A stretch of DNA of 64,000 nucleotides from the NCBI RefSeq assembly GCF_006385595.1, contig NZ_CP041046.1, positions 3,844,001-3,908,000 of the forward strand, read 5' to 3'. Shown here in pieces: positions 53,933-62,754 of the stretch. The stretch is from Luteibacter pinisoli. Its GTDB lineage: Bacteria > Pseudomonadota > Gammaproteobacteria > Xanthomonadales > Rhodanobacteraceae. How positions within the stretch are numbered: position 1 is the stretch's first letter; each line of letters starts with the position of its first letter. The translations under genes and the position numbers were made by a program. Under the pieces are notes generated by a model. It was not told the origin of the DNA. It was given only the letters and a program-made list of their open reading frames with translations, and made no database searches.

Positions 53933-55314
53933 TTGACCCCCGCAACGCGCTTCTCAACCCGCCCCGGCCCCACCCCATCCACAAAAAACTCAATCCCCGA
54001 CACCTTCCCACCGTCCACCTTCACGACATGGATGTAATCCGTGCCCTCCCCCGCGTAATAGAGAAGGTCTCCCTTCGCTGTCGCAAGCCGACGTTTCGGT
54101 CCAGGCGCTCGCTGGATATACAGCGCACCATGCTCCAGCGTGATGGCATGCGCCGAGTCGCCCTGGATCTGGTAGCTGCCGACGAGCGCCTGCTTGTCCC
54201 GGTCGCTCAGCGTTACGTCGGTGAAGGTTTGATAGGGCTTTCCGATGGCGGCCGCTGCGAGCTGCAGTGCGATGGCACGTGCGCTGGGCGTCCCCGAGTC
54301 CGAGTTCACCAGCACGGCGACGGCCACGTGGTCCTTCGGCACGACGAAGAACTGGGACGAGAAGCCCTCGATGCCGCCGTTGTGGCCATAAACCGGTTCG
54401 CCCTTCACCGTCGAGAGCGCCAGCCCAAGGCCATAGGGCGCGTCACTGCCATCCGATAGCCTTGCCGGCGTTGTCATCGCCTTGAGCAGCTCCGGCGAAA
54501 AGACCTTCGCATTGCCGAGGCCCACAGCAAGCCGGGCGATATCGTCCGCCGTAGACGACAGCGCACCCGCACTCATCGGCCCCGTGATGGAGACAAAGGG
54601 CGGCCTGGTGACCTTGCCAGCGGCATCCGCGCCATAGCCCTGCACGGCCCCGTCCACGACCACGTCGTCCGGATGAAAGCCCGTGTGCGTCATGCCAAAC
54701 GGCACCAGCACCTGATCGTGCTCCGCCTGGTCCCACGCCTTGCCCGTGACCTGCTCGATCACGGCACCCAGCAGCATGTAACCGGAGTTGCTGTAGCGCC
54801 ACTCACTCCCGGGCTTGAAGTCCAGCGGCTGCTTCGCGATCAGGGCCACGAGCGCCCTGGTGTCCAGGGGCTGGGCAGGGTCGGCAGTCCACTCATCGCT
54901 GACGCCCGCCGTATGGCTCAGCAACTGGGCGATGGTGATACCCGACGCCCCGGGAAAGTCAGGAAGGAACTTCGCCAGCGGATCCGTCAGCGCCAGCTTC
55001 CCCTCATGCACGAGGGAAAGAATGGTGGCCGCTGTCACGGTCTTGGTAATGGAGCCGATCCGATAGACCGATCCCTCCTTCGCCGGCACATGAAGCTCAA
55101 CGCTCGCCTCGCCCCGTGAGGCCTGGTAGATGAGCTTGCCGTCCCTATAAACGGCAACCGACGCGCCCGGGCCGGTCGTCTTCGTGAAGCGGTTGACGAT
55201 GGCGTCGGCCTGAGAGGCGAAGGGCGCCCCTGGCGCAGCCCCATGGGCAACGGAAAGGCCCACACAGGCCATGGCAAAGAACACGGCACGCAACGTCATG
55301 TCACGAGGGGTCAT
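53929..55314 (-). CDS. Serine hydrolase of the class C beta-lactamase fold
   Basis: This 461-residue protein has a signal peptide ending VAHGA at about residue 26. The active-site motifs are present: SITK (SxxK) near 93, YSNSGY (YxN) near 174, and HNGGIEG near 317 in the place of the KTG triad. A C-terminal lipocalin-like domain (GSYQIQGDSAHAITLEHGALYI) is common in this group of penicillin-binding-like esterases or peptidases. AAGGA lies ten bases before the first ATG; an ATG five codons later is an alternative. The 5' end overlaps the secreted-protein gene and the 3' end overlaps the first gene of the pre-cdiB cluster. Confidence 0.9.
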   Translation of the reverse strand: MTPRDMTLRAVFFAMACVGLSVAHGAAPGAPFASQADAIVNRFTKTTGPGASVAVYRDGKLIYQASRGEASVELHVPAKEGSVYRIGSITKTVTAATILSLVHEGKLALTDPLAKFLPDFPGASGITIAQLLSHTAGVSDEWTADPAQPLDTRALVALIAKQPLDFKPGSEWRYSNSGYMLLGAVIEQVTGKAWDQAEHDQVLVPFGMTHTGFHPDDVVVDGAVQGYGADAAGKVTRPPFVSITGPMSAGALSSTADDIARLAVGLGNAKVFSPELLKAMTTPARLSDGSDAPYGLGLALSTVKGEPVYGHNGGIEGFSSQFFVVPKDHVAVAVLVNSDSGTPSARAIALQLAAAAIGKPYQTFTDVTLSDRDKQALVGSYQIQGDSAHAITLEHGALYIQRAPGPKRRLATAKGDLLYYAGEGTDYIHVVKVDGGKVSGIEFFVDGVGPGRVEKRVAGVK

Positions 55315-55750
55315 GGTGTTCGGATCCTTGAAGTTGTCGTGCAGCCTGGCTGTTATGCGGACGGCAAACCACCTTCCGCGCCGTGACCTCCACGATCACC
55401 TCCCCTTCCTTTATCTCATCAGGCGGGATCTTCTGTGCCAGCATCGTGACTTCTTCGGGGCAGGCCAGATCCTGGACCACCATCGACGTCCGCCGCTCCA
55501 CGACCAGCGTCACCTCGCCATCGGGGCCGGTCGTCCCCTCCGCCAAAGGCTTGATCGCACACGCCACGACAAGGACGCATCGCCAGTAGCCGACCTTCAC
55601 CCGGATGCCGGGGGCCGGCTCACCCGTATCGGGCTGCCTGACCTTCACGTGCACCGTGACCAGCGCCGGTTGCATGGCGCCAGCCGCTCCCGATAGCAGG
55701 AGCAACGCCATGCCCCATGCCCCGACATGCATCCATTGACGTATCCGCAT
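55301..55750 (-). CDS. Secreted Ig-like protein of unknown function
   Basis: This 149-residue protein has a signal peptide (MRIRQWMHVGAWGMALLLLSGAAGA). The mature part reads VTVHVKVRQPDTGEPAPGIRVKVGYW and GTTGPDGEVTLVVERRTSMVVQD, the pattern of a carboxypeptidase-regulatory or transthyretin-like beta-sandwich. Four cysteines could form disulphides. It overlaps the hydrolase start by 14 bases and is probably the first gene of that transcription unit. Function unknown. Confidence 0.7.
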   Translation of the reverse strand: MRIRQWMHVGAWGMALLLLSGAAGAMQPALVTVHVKVRQPDTGEPAPGIRVKVGYWRCVLVVACAIKPLAEGTTGPDGEVTLVVERRTSMVVQDLACPEEVTMLAQKIPPDEIKEGEVIVEVTARKVVCRPHNSQAARQLQGSEHHDPS

Positions 55751-55894
55751 CAGACAGGCTCCCGTCCATCACGCGCTATCGAGCTGCCCGGGATACTAGC
55801 CGCCACCCGCCCCGGCCGTACATCACCTATGCTTGCCCCATGAAGCGTGGCCCCGGTCCCTGCATCGCCACGCTGGTCTACCACAAGGAAAGGT

Positions 55895-56212
55895 ATGCGC
55901 ATGGCAAGCAAGGGGTTGAAGGCCGTTCTGCTGGTCGTAACCGCTGGATGGCTATCCGGGTGCAGTCTCTTTGACATGACGCCACCGAAGCCGGATGCCA
56001 CGGGCGTCGTCCGTGTCGGCTGCAGCATGATGACCGGCGGGGGTAGCGACTACATGGCGTCATGCGATCAACGGGCCCGCGAAGCCTGTGACGGGCCCGT
56101 ACTCCTGCTTGACTCCAGTTTCGGTGCGCCCCAGCGGGATCCGAAGACCGGCTTCCCGATCGCAGGCGGATTGCAATCGGGTGTTGCCCGCTATCAGTGC
56201 ACGCCCAGATAA
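55895..56212 (+). CDS. Small lipoprotein of unknown function
   Basis: The protein has 105 residues from the ATG at 55895, with AAGGAAAGG directly upstream. An ATG two codons later is equally possible. The N-terminus is a lipoprotein signal with lipobox LSGC at about residues 19-22. The mature part has five further cysteines (VGCSMM, ASCDQRAREACDG, YQCTPR) suggesting disulphide bonding. The MASCDQRAREACDG segment resembles short motifs in small envelope proteins, but no family was recognised. It is followed 43 bases later by a second serine hydrolase. Confidence 0.75.
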   Translation: MRMASKGLKAVLLVVTAGWLSGCSLFDMTPPKPDATGVVRVGCSMMTGGGSDYMASCDQRAREACDGPVLLLDSSFGAPQRDPKTGFPIAGGLQSGVARYQCTPR

Positions 56213-56255
56213 TCGGACGGACTAAGCCTCCCTTTTTCAGTCAACAGGACTACTC

Positions 56256-57656
56256 GTGCGCAAGCGCCGACTCCACGCCATCTACGCCGTCCTTGTCGTC
56301 GCACTCCTCCCCGTATGTACCCAGGCGCAGATCGCGCCGGCCACCGCGCAGTCCATCGATGCCGTGGTCAACACGTCGCTCAACGATCCGTCGGTTCCGA
56401 GTGTCTCTCTTGCCATCGTGCAGCACGGCAGGATCGTGTATGCCAAAGCCTATGGCTTCTCGCGGCTGGAAAGCAGGACGCCGGCCACGGTCGATATGCG
56501 TTACAAGATTGGCTCCAACACAAAGCAATTCGTCGCCGCCGCGATGATGCTTCTCGTGCAGGATGGAAAGCTTTCGCTTGACGACAAGGTAGCGCAGTAC
56601 CTTCCCGAGCTTACGCGTGCGAATGAGGTAACCATCCGGCAGCTTCTGTCGCACACGGCCGGATATGTCGACTACTACCCGCTCGATTACCTGGCACCCT
56701 ATATGGCCAGGCCAACGACGGTACCTGCCGTCCTTTCCGATTGGGGCAAGCGGCCCCTCGGTTTCGAGCCCGGGACACGGTGGGAATACAGCAATACCGG
56801 ATACATGATCGCCGGCCGGATCATCGAGATCGCCGGGGGCATGCCATTGACCGATTTCATCCGGACCCGCATGGCGGACAAGCTGGGCATGCAGTCCGTT
56901 GTCGATACCGCCACGGCCCCCTGGGAAGGACGCGACCCGGAAGGCTATGACGTCGCCGCGCTGGGCCCACCCCGGCCGGCACGGCCCGAAGGGAAGAACT
57001 GGCTATGGGCCGCCGGCAACCTGGCCATGACCGCCACGGACCTGGCGCGCTGGGATATCGGGTTGATGCATGACACGGTACTTACCGCGGCATCCAGGAA
57101 AGCGATGACGACGGACACCCTGCTGGCTGATGGTATCGCCAGCGGCTATGGGCTCGGGCTATTCGTGCACGCCGGCGACGATGGACGGCTGCGCTGGGAC
57201 CACGGTGGTGAAGCATCGGGCTTCCGCACCCAGAACACCCTGTTCCCGGACGATGACACCGCTATCGTGGTGCTCACCAATGGAACGGGGGCCGCAAGCG
57301 CCACCATCACGAGCGAGCTGGAGAAGCTGCTTTTTCCGTCGGCAGCCGATCCACAGGCGCCCGCTGCCCTTGCGGCCGCGCGAAGCCTGTTCGTGCAACT
57401 GCAGGACGGCCACCCGGATCGCAGCGTCATGACGGACGCACTGAACGCCTACTTCAGCAAGCAGACGATTGAGGACTTCGCTGCGTCGCTCAAGCCCCTC
57501 GGTTCGGACATTGCCATCACACAGACGCGTGCGGACAAGCGCGGCGGTCTCACCTACCGCTTCTTCAAGATCAAAGGTGCCGGGAAGACGGTAGGCGCCG
57601 CCACCTATTTCACGCCCGAGGGCAAGATCGCCCAGTTCATCGTCTACCCGCGATGA
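56256..57656 (+). CDS. Serine hydrolase of the class C beta-lactamase fold
   Basis: The protein has 466 residues from a GTG with CAGGA eight bases upstream. It has a signal peptide ending TQAQ at about residue 25. SxxK is SNTK (near 89), the second motif is YSNTGY (near 183), and HGGEASGF (near 313) takes the place of KTG. A C-terminal domain of about 110 residues (FVQLQDGHPDRSVMTDALNAYFSKQTIEDFAASL) differs from the lipocalin-like tail of the hydrolase at 53929-55314, so the two are not a recent duplication. Probably a periplasmic esterase or peptidase. Confidence 0.9.
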   Translation: MRKRRLHAIYAVLVVALLPVCTQAQIAPATAQSIDAVVNTSLNDPSVPSVSLAIVQHGRIVYAKAYGFSRLESRTPATVDMRYKIGSNTKQFVAAAMMLLVQDGKLSLDDKVAQYLPELTRANEVTIRQLLSHTAGYVDYYPLDYLAPYMARPTTVPAVLSDWGKRPLGFEPGTRWEYSNTGYMIAGRIIEIAGGMPLTDFIRTRMADKLGMQSVVDTATAPWEGRDPEGYDVAALGPPRPARPEGKNWLWAAGNLAMTATDLARWDIGLMHDTVLTAASRKAMTTDTLLADGIASGYGLGLFVHAGDDGRLRWDHGGEASGFRTQNTLFPDDDTAIVVLTNGTGAASATITSELEKLLFPSAADPQAPAALAAARSLFVQLQDGHPDRSVMTDALNAYFSKQTIEDFAASLKPLGSDIAITQTRADKRGGLTYRFFKIKGAGKTVGAATYFTPEGKIAQFIVYPR

Positions 57657-57682
57657 CAAGGCCATAGCCGACCGGGCAACGC

Positions 57683-58612
57683 CTATAGCACCCCAATCGA
57701 CCGCATCCAGCTCTCCGCCAACACCGGCCACGCACCGATAGGCAGCTCGGGATGGCGCAGCGCAAACGCATGCTTGCCTACCGCGTACAGGTGCATCTCC
57801 ACCGGGACGTTAGCTTCCTTGAGGGCGAGGTAATAGGTGAGCGACTGGCGGACGCTGTCGACCGGATCGTCTTCGGCCTGGACGATGAAGGTGGGTGGTG
57901 CGGCTGAGGTGACGTGCAGCGTGGGATTGAGCACCAGCCCCTTCCCTTCCCACAGGTGGCCGGGATAGCCGGCGATGGCGAAGTCGGGGCGTGCGCTTTC
58001 CTTGTCGGCGTCGTCCACCGGACGGTAGATGATGCCCTTCTCGTTGCTCACCTCCGCGACCATGTGGCCGCCGGCGGAGAAGCCGATGACACCGACGCGA
58101 TGCGGATCAATCCCCAGGGCTTTGGCCTGGTGGCGAAGCAGGACGATGGCCCGCTGGGCGTCCTGCGTGGCCATGTGGACGGTGGGCTCGCGGCGGCAGT
58201 GGCAGGAGCCATCCCACTGCGGGCCGGAGACAGGGACGCGGTATTTGAGGAGAACGCAGGTGATTCCTTTGGACGTCAGCCAGTCGCAGATTTCCGTGCC
58301 CTCGATGTCCATGGCCAGGACGCTGAAGCCTCCGCCGGGGAAAACCACGACGGACGTACCGTTGGCTTTTCCCTTGGGCGGGGAAACGGTCATGGTGGGG
58401 ACCGTAACGTTTCGGACGGTGTGGCCGTCGAAGCTCTCCGGGCCGTCGTTCTCGGGCTGGGCGATCTGAACACCACTCGGCCACAGGTTGACCTGCTTCA
58501 GGGGTGCGACGGGCTGCCAGACGCCCGTGGGCTGGGTGGCGGCCCGTGCGGAAAGCGGGAGCATGCCTATGACGCAGAGCCAGAGTGCGGCGAACGTGGG
58601 GAGCGCTTTCAT
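57683..58612 (-). CDS. Secreted alpha/beta hydrolase (esterase/acetylxylan-esterase-like)
   Basis: The protein has 309 residues from the ATG at 58612, with GGAAGG eight bases upstream; the upstream frame is not needed. It has a signal peptide ending SARA at about residue 24. The oxyanion-hole motif is FPGGGF, the nucleophile GFSAGGH, the acid in AEDDPVDS and the base in GKHAFALRHPE. This set is typical of the BD-FAE/Axe-like group that cleaves acyl esters on carbohydrates. It ends 26 bases from the convergent serine hydrolase. Confidence 0.88.
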   Translation of the reverse strand: MKALPTFAALWLCVIGMLPLSARAATQPTGVWQPVAPLKQVNLWPSGVQIAQPENDGPESFDGHTVRNVTVPTMTVSPPKGKANGTSVVVFPGGGFSVLAMDIEGTEICDWLTSKGITCVLLKYRVPVSGPQWDGSCHCRREPTVHMATQDAQRAIVLLRHQAKALGIDPHRVGVIGFSAGGHMVAEVSNEKGIIYRPVDDADKESARPDFAIAGYPGHLWEGKGLVLNPTLHVTSAAPPTFIVQAEDDPVDSVRQSLTYYLALKEANVPVEMHLYAVGKHAFALRHPELPIGAWPVLAESWMRSIGVL

Positions 58613-58702
58613 GGGGGCCTTCCCTGCAGGTGAAGGCCCATTAGTTATCGGAAGGAAGTGGCTTGGCGGGGGCGTGGCGGTGGCGATACGGGGCATGCCT
58701 TC

Positions 58703-61354
58703 TCAACGCGACATGCCGCGCCCCACGCTCTCCTGCTGCTGCCGATCCTGCGACTGCTGCTGCGCCATCGCGTTCTCCTGCTGCTGCACCTGGAATTGCT
58801 GCATGGCCGCCGGCCATTGCGCCGCGCTTTGCTCCATGGGCGTCGTCGCTTCGTTCGTTGGCACCTTGGTCTGCAAGTCGAATAGATGGTCCGTACGGCC
58901 GGGCGGCGTCTCCACCGCCCAAAGGGCGTTACCGTCGGTCGAAAGTGCCACCTGATCGATGCGAGACAAGCCGTCCTTGCGTGCCTGTACGGTCAGGGCT
59001 GATGCGAGGTTATCCGTAAACTGGTCCGGGGTGCGTCCCAGGGACTTATCAAGCTCGGCGATATGCGCCCGCGCCTGGGTGAAGAGCTCGTGGTCGGGAT
59101 GAGCCTGGTCGTCCAGGCGGGTCGGCTTAGCCGCCGGTGCGGCACTAGCGCGGTCAATCGACGCCAGTTCCTCGTCAGCCCTCTGACTGGTGCTCCTTGC
59201 GACCTGCGATCCATGGTCAAGCTCATCCCGCAGGTTGTCAGCCGCATGCCGCGTTCCGAGAAAGCCGGGCGACGACCAGTCGCCGGAACGGTCGTGGGTG
59301 TAGGTATGACCGTCCGAGGCCAGTAACTTGTCCGTCGGTGTCAGGAGCGCGTGTTGTACGGCGGTGGGAACCTTGCCCAGTTCGTGCCAGCGCTCCTGTT
59401 CGTACACGGACAGGTAACGCTCTGCGACCCCAAGGGGCGACTGGGCGACGTTTTCACGAATGGTCTGTTCGGCGCTCGCATTGAGTTCGGCCGCACGTTG
59501 CGGCGATGCGGTCTCCACGTGCGAGCGCGACATCCCGTGCTCGAGCCACTGATCGGTCACGTGGCGCGACCACGCCTTGGTCTCGGGGTCGCGGACCCAG
59601 GGCACGGCGTCCGCTGTGCGCGGATCGTGATCCGACGGCGGCTGACGGTACGGGTCTTTGGGCTCGTACTGATTCGCGAGCGCAAGCTCGACCGCCGTAT
59701 TGCTGGCCTGGAATGACAGCCGGCGCGAAAGCTCCGGGCTTGCAACGATGACTTGCTCCCGCGGATGCCCAGGTAGCGCCGGGAGGCGCTGCGACCACCC
59801 GTGGTCCGCATCAAGCGTCCATGACCTGCCCTCGGCGTCCCGTTGGTTGTTGATGCGGTACTGGTCGTATTCGTTTGCGAGGCGCTCGCCGGCCACGCCA
59901 CCCACGATGCCGCCGATACCCGCGGCGACAAGCGCCCCGGGCCCGGTCTCGATACCGGCCGCGCCCGCCGCGGAGGCGAACGTAGCGGCACCCACCCAGC
60001 CACCGGCATTACGACCGGCGAAGTGGACGACCTGCGACATGGCGCCTGCATGGTTGCCTGCTTCGAAGGCATCGGCAGCGGCACCGCCGCTCTTCACGCC
60101 GTCGGCCACGGTCGCCCCGACGCCCACCACACGTCCCAGCGCGCCCGCATAGGAAGGCCCCCGCCCTGCTTCGACGAGCTGGGCAGCGGTCGGGCGGGCG
60201 AAGCTGAGATGCGGGTTCGGCTCGGTGATCGGTGGACCAATGGGAATGTGGCGTGTCGGCGCGGCCAGGTCCGGATTGAGCTCAGCGGGCTTCTGCGGCC
60301 AGGCACCCGCATCGTTCACATGGTCCGGGGCGAGAACGTGATTCGTGCCACTGGGAAAGCCGCGAACGCCGACGCGAGGATCCAGACGGAAGATGTGCTG
60401 CCCTTCCACCGAGCGGTGGAGGACGTTGAACCGCGTGTCCGTCGGTTCGAATTCCTTCACCAGGCTGGGCGTTTCGTTGAACGCACCCAGGTAGTCGCGC
60501 ATCAGGTTGCCGGACCGGATCGACAGCCCGTTCCTGAGGTAGCCGCCACCGACGTCCGAATGGGCGCCTGGCACCGTGATGTTCAGGAAACGGCCGTCCT
60601 GCGACAACCCTGGCGGGATGATCTGGTCGGAGGGGAACGATGCGCGGAACTCGTCCTTCGCGGTGATCTGGAAGCCGGAGACCACCGACGAGGGAAGGCG
60701 GCGGTCGAACTGCATGGGGACGCCGGTGGCAACCGGGTCGAAGAGGCCGACGGCCTGGCGCGTCGTTCCAGGCGAGGCGACATACCGCGTGTAGTGGACG
60801 CTGTCGTCTCGTTCGACGAAGCCTGAAAGTCGCGGTATTCCGCGCTCATGCAAGATGTTCGTGAAGCCGGCTACCTGGCTAGCGCCGCGGCTGAAACCAA
60901 TAGCCTGAACCCGAATCTTGGCTTCAGGAACATCTTCATGCCAGACGTTCGCCTGCTTGACCAGGCCTTCGTAGGCTCGCTCGATCTTGCCAGCGAAGGA
61001 AGCGCCAGTCGCACTGTCGAACCCGCGCTCCAAGCGACTTCCCGTCGTCCCGGGACCTTCGATATACATAACCGAGAGCCGGCTATCGCGCTCCGCCAAG
61101 GCCTCAAGCTCGTCGCTAATCTTTGCGACGTTAGTCGCATGCTCGGGATCCGTGAACTTGTTGTTTCCGGTTCCGTCAAATGCCACGACGAACAGGCGTT
61201 CCGACGGATTTCCCGCGTGAAGAAACGTCGGCGCCTTGAACCTCGAGAGTTCGTCGCTGGCATCCTTGAGCCTAGCCAGATGCTCGGGCCTGGCGTAGTT
61301 ATGGCCGCCAGCGTCTATCGGGCCGCCATCAGCGGCCACTTTCTTTTCATCCAT
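58703..61354 (-). CDS. Lipase effector with DUF2235/Tle1-like domain and XVIPCD-like tail (X-Tfe)
   Basis: The protein has 883 residues from the ATG at 61354, with GGGAGAG eight bases upstream. Residues about 50-330 form a DUF2235/Tle1-type phospholipase: FVVAFDGTGNN (54-64), nucleophile in GFSRGA (153-158), LFDPVAT (204-210) and GAHSDVGGGY (263-272). A glycine-rich hydrophobic stretch at about 445-530 may be membrane-active. The last 130 residues match the XVIPCD of X-type T4SS effectors: HPDHELFTQARAHIAELDKSLGR, GLSRIDQVALSTDGNALWAVET, then a Gln-rich tail. This domain binds VirD4 and targets effectors for delivery into rival bacteria. No T4SS genes lie in the window. Sixteen bases separate it from the candidate immunity gene upstream. 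Confidence 0.88.
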   Translation of the reverse strand: MDEKKVAADGGPIDAGGHNYARPEHLARLKDASDELSRFKAPTFLHAGNPSERLFVVAFDGTGNNKFTDPEHATNVAKISDELEALAERDSRLSVMYIEGPGTTGSRLERGFDSATGASFAGKIERAYEGLVKQANVWHEDVPEAKIRVQAIGFSRGASQVAGFTNILHERGIPRLSGFVERDDSVHYTRYVASPGTTRQAVGLFDPVATGVPMQFDRRLPSSVVSGFQITAKDEFRASFPSDQIIPPGLSQDGRFLNITVPGAHSDVGGGYLRNGLSIRSGNLMRDYLGAFNETPSLVKEFEPTDTRFNVLHRSVEGQHIFRLDPRVGVRGFPSGTNHVLAPDHVNDAGAWPQKPAELNPDLAAPTRHIPIGPPITEPNPHLSFARPTAAQLVEAGRGPSYAGALGRVVGVGATVADGVKSGGAAADAFEAGNHAGAMSQVVHFAGRNAGGWVGAATFASAAGAAGIETGPGALVAAGIGGIVGGVAGERLANEYDQYRINNQRDAEGRSWTLDADHGWSQRLPALPGHPREQVIVASPELSRRLSFQASNTAVELALANQYEPKDPYRQPPSDHDPRTADAVPWVRDPETKAWSRHVTDQWLEHGMSRSHVETASPQRAAELNASAEQTIRENVAQSPLGVAERYLSVYEQERWHELGKVPTAVQHALLTPTDKLLASDGHTYTHDRSGDWSSPGFLGTRHAADNLRDELDHGSQVARSTSQRADEELASIDRASAAPAAKPTRLDDQAHPDHELFTQARAHIAELDKSLGRTPDQFTDNLASALTVQARKDGLSRIDQVALSTDGNALWAVETPPGRTDHLFDLQTKVPTNEATTPMEQSAAQWPAAMQQFQVQQQENAMAQQQSQDRQQQESVGRGMSR

Positions 61355-61370
61355 GGTGAGCTCTCCCTGC

Positions 61371-61943
61371 TCAGTAAGTGTGCGTCCACGCCAGAACGGG
61401 CTCGAAGCGCAAGCGGGTGTCCGGATCACCCGGAGCTCGTTCTTCGTTCGTCGCGATGATCGCCCTCATGTAGACGCTGACCGTCCGATCATTCAATTCG
61501 ACGAGAACCGTAGGGACCACAGGCTCGATCGAAAGCGTCTTGAGCCACGTCTCCTTGACCCCTTCACGCGAAACGTTATGAAGGACCAGTCGGTCCTTGA
61601 ACAGAGCGTCCAAGTCCACGGACGCCTGCAAGCGTGTGTTATCCAGGGACGTCCAGTCGAGCTCGACGGGGCCAGGAAACGTTCGACCTCCCTTGGCCAC
61701 AATGATGTGCCCGGAGTTCCAAAGAACACTCCGATCTTCGGGCGGCGGGCCAGATGGACGTTCCAGAATCTGGCCGGTCCAGTCCTTCTTCTGCGTGCCG
61801 AACTGGTAGTTGTTGTATAGAAAGCTGCAGGTCAGCGTATTGAAGCGCTTTGCCGAAAAGGTGTGCTCGTGGAAACGAATGGGCCAAGGCTCTTTCCCGT
61901 AGAGGGGCCCTGCCAATTCTCGCGCCACTTCTTCCGATCGCAT
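61371..61943 (-). CDS. Candidate immunity protein 1 (X-Tfi-like), paralogue of two neighbours
   Basis: The protein has 190 residues from the ATG at 61943, with GGAGG upstream; a second ATG directly before it is possible. The sequence opens RSEEVARELAGPLYGKEPWPIRFHEHTF and ends VSVYMRAIIATNEERAPGDPDTRLRFEPVLAWTHTY. It is clearly related to the two upstream genes, each exactly 573 bases long. It sits directly before the lipase effector, the usual place for its immunity protein. No signal peptide or lipobox is visible, which is odd for an inhibitor of a periplasmic lipase. No family recognised. Confidence 0.72.
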   Translation of the reverse strand: MRSEEVARELAGPLYGKEPWPIRFHEHTFSAKRFNTLTCSFLYNNYQFGTQKKDWTGQILERPSGPPPEDRSVLWNSGHIIVAKGGRTFPGPVELDWTSLDNTRLQASVDLDALFKDRLVLHNVSREGVKETWLKTLSIEPVVPTVLVELNDRTVSVYMRAIIATNEERAPGDPDTRLRFEPVLAWTHTY

Positions 61944-61947
61944 CATG

Positions 61948-62044
61948 ATCCTCCAGATCGCCATTCCATAGACATCAATTCTAAGCTGCGACGCGAGTCT
62001 AGCCTCGAACACCATCACAAAACTACGCGATTTTTCTGAAAAAG
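61948..62044 (-). repeat. Leader repeat copy 1 upstream of an immunity gene
   Basis: About 97 bases are nearly identical to 63333-63428, with only scattered substitutions (for example the shared block TCGCGTAGTTTTGTGATGGT on the minus strand). Each copy ends just before an immunity start. Duplication of a promoter or leader together with the gene is the simplest reading. Confidence 0.8.
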
Positions 62045-62056
62045 TAGCCGCGAGGC

Positions 62057-62629
62057 TCAGTAAGTGTGCTTCCACGCCAGGACTGGTTCCGAACGCGACT
62101 GGGTGTACGGATCTCCCGGGACCTGCTCTTTCTCAGTGGCAACCATTGCCTTCATGTAGACGCTAACCGTCCGATCGTTCAATTCGACGAGGATCTTGGG
62201 GGTCACCGGCTGGATCGAGAGCGTCTTGAGCCAAGCTTCCTTGACCTCTTCGCGCGAAACGTTATGAAGGACCAGTCGGTCCTTAAACATGGCGTCCAAG
62301 TCCACGGACGCCTGCAAAGGCGTGTTATCGAGCGAGGTCCACGCCAGCTCAACTGGGCCAGGAAACGTTTGTCCATTCTTGGGCACGATGATGTGCCCGG
62401 AGTTCCAGCGAGCACTTCGGTCTTCGGGCCCTGGGCCGGATGGACGCTCGAAGACCTGGCCGGTCCAATCTCGCTTCTGAGTACCGAACTGATAGTTGTT
62501 GTAGAGGAAGCTACAGGCGAGCGTGTTGTAAAGGGCAGCCACGAAAGTGTGCTCGTGGAAACGAATGGGCCAGGGCTCTTGCCCGTAAAGGGGGCCCGCC
62601 AGCCGTCGAGCCGATTGCTCAGATTGCAT
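62057..62629 (-). CDS. Candidate immunity protein 2 (paralogue)
   Basis: The protein has 190 residues from the ATG at 62629, with GGAGGATCAAGG upstream. It begins QSEQSARRLAGPLYGQEPWPIRFHEHTF and ends TQSRSEPVLAWKHTY. It is closely related to the genes on both sides and of identical length. Its own leader is missing: the 5' side is fused to the effector relic at 62662-62738. Extra paralogues often broaden protection against effector variants; specificity is unknown. Confidence 0.7.
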   Translation of the reverse strand: MQSEQSARRLAGPLYGQEPWPIRFHEHTFVAALYNTLACSFLYNNYQFGTQKRDWTGQVFERPSGPGPEDRSARWNSGHIIVPKNGQTFPGPVELAWTSLDNTPLQASVDLDAMFKDRLVLHNVSREEVKEAWLKTLSIQPVTPKILVELNDRTVSVYMKAMVATEKEQVPGDPYTQSRSEPVLAWKHTY

Positions 62630-62661
62630 CCTTGATCCTCCGGATCGGTATCCCACAGACA

Positions 62662-62738
62662 TCAATGGTCTGGCTTGGCGTAGTCGTGACCGCCGGCATC
62701 GACCCGGTCGCCGTCAGCGGTGAGTTCTTCTCATCCAT
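62662..62738 (-). pseudogene. Frameshifted relic of the lipase effector 5' end
   Basis: Reading on the minus strand, the segment begins MDEK like the effector, then one base is lost. In the shifted frame it continues as TADGDRVDAGGHDYAKPDH before a stop, against VAADGGPIDAGGHNYARPEH in the effector. The 16-base spacer from the preceding immunity stop and the ribosome-binding site are also conserved. The homology ends at the junction with the leader of immunity gene 2. It marks a former effector copy in a duplicated immunity-effector unit. Confidence 0.85.
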
Positions 62739-62754
62739 GGTGAGCTCTCCCTGC

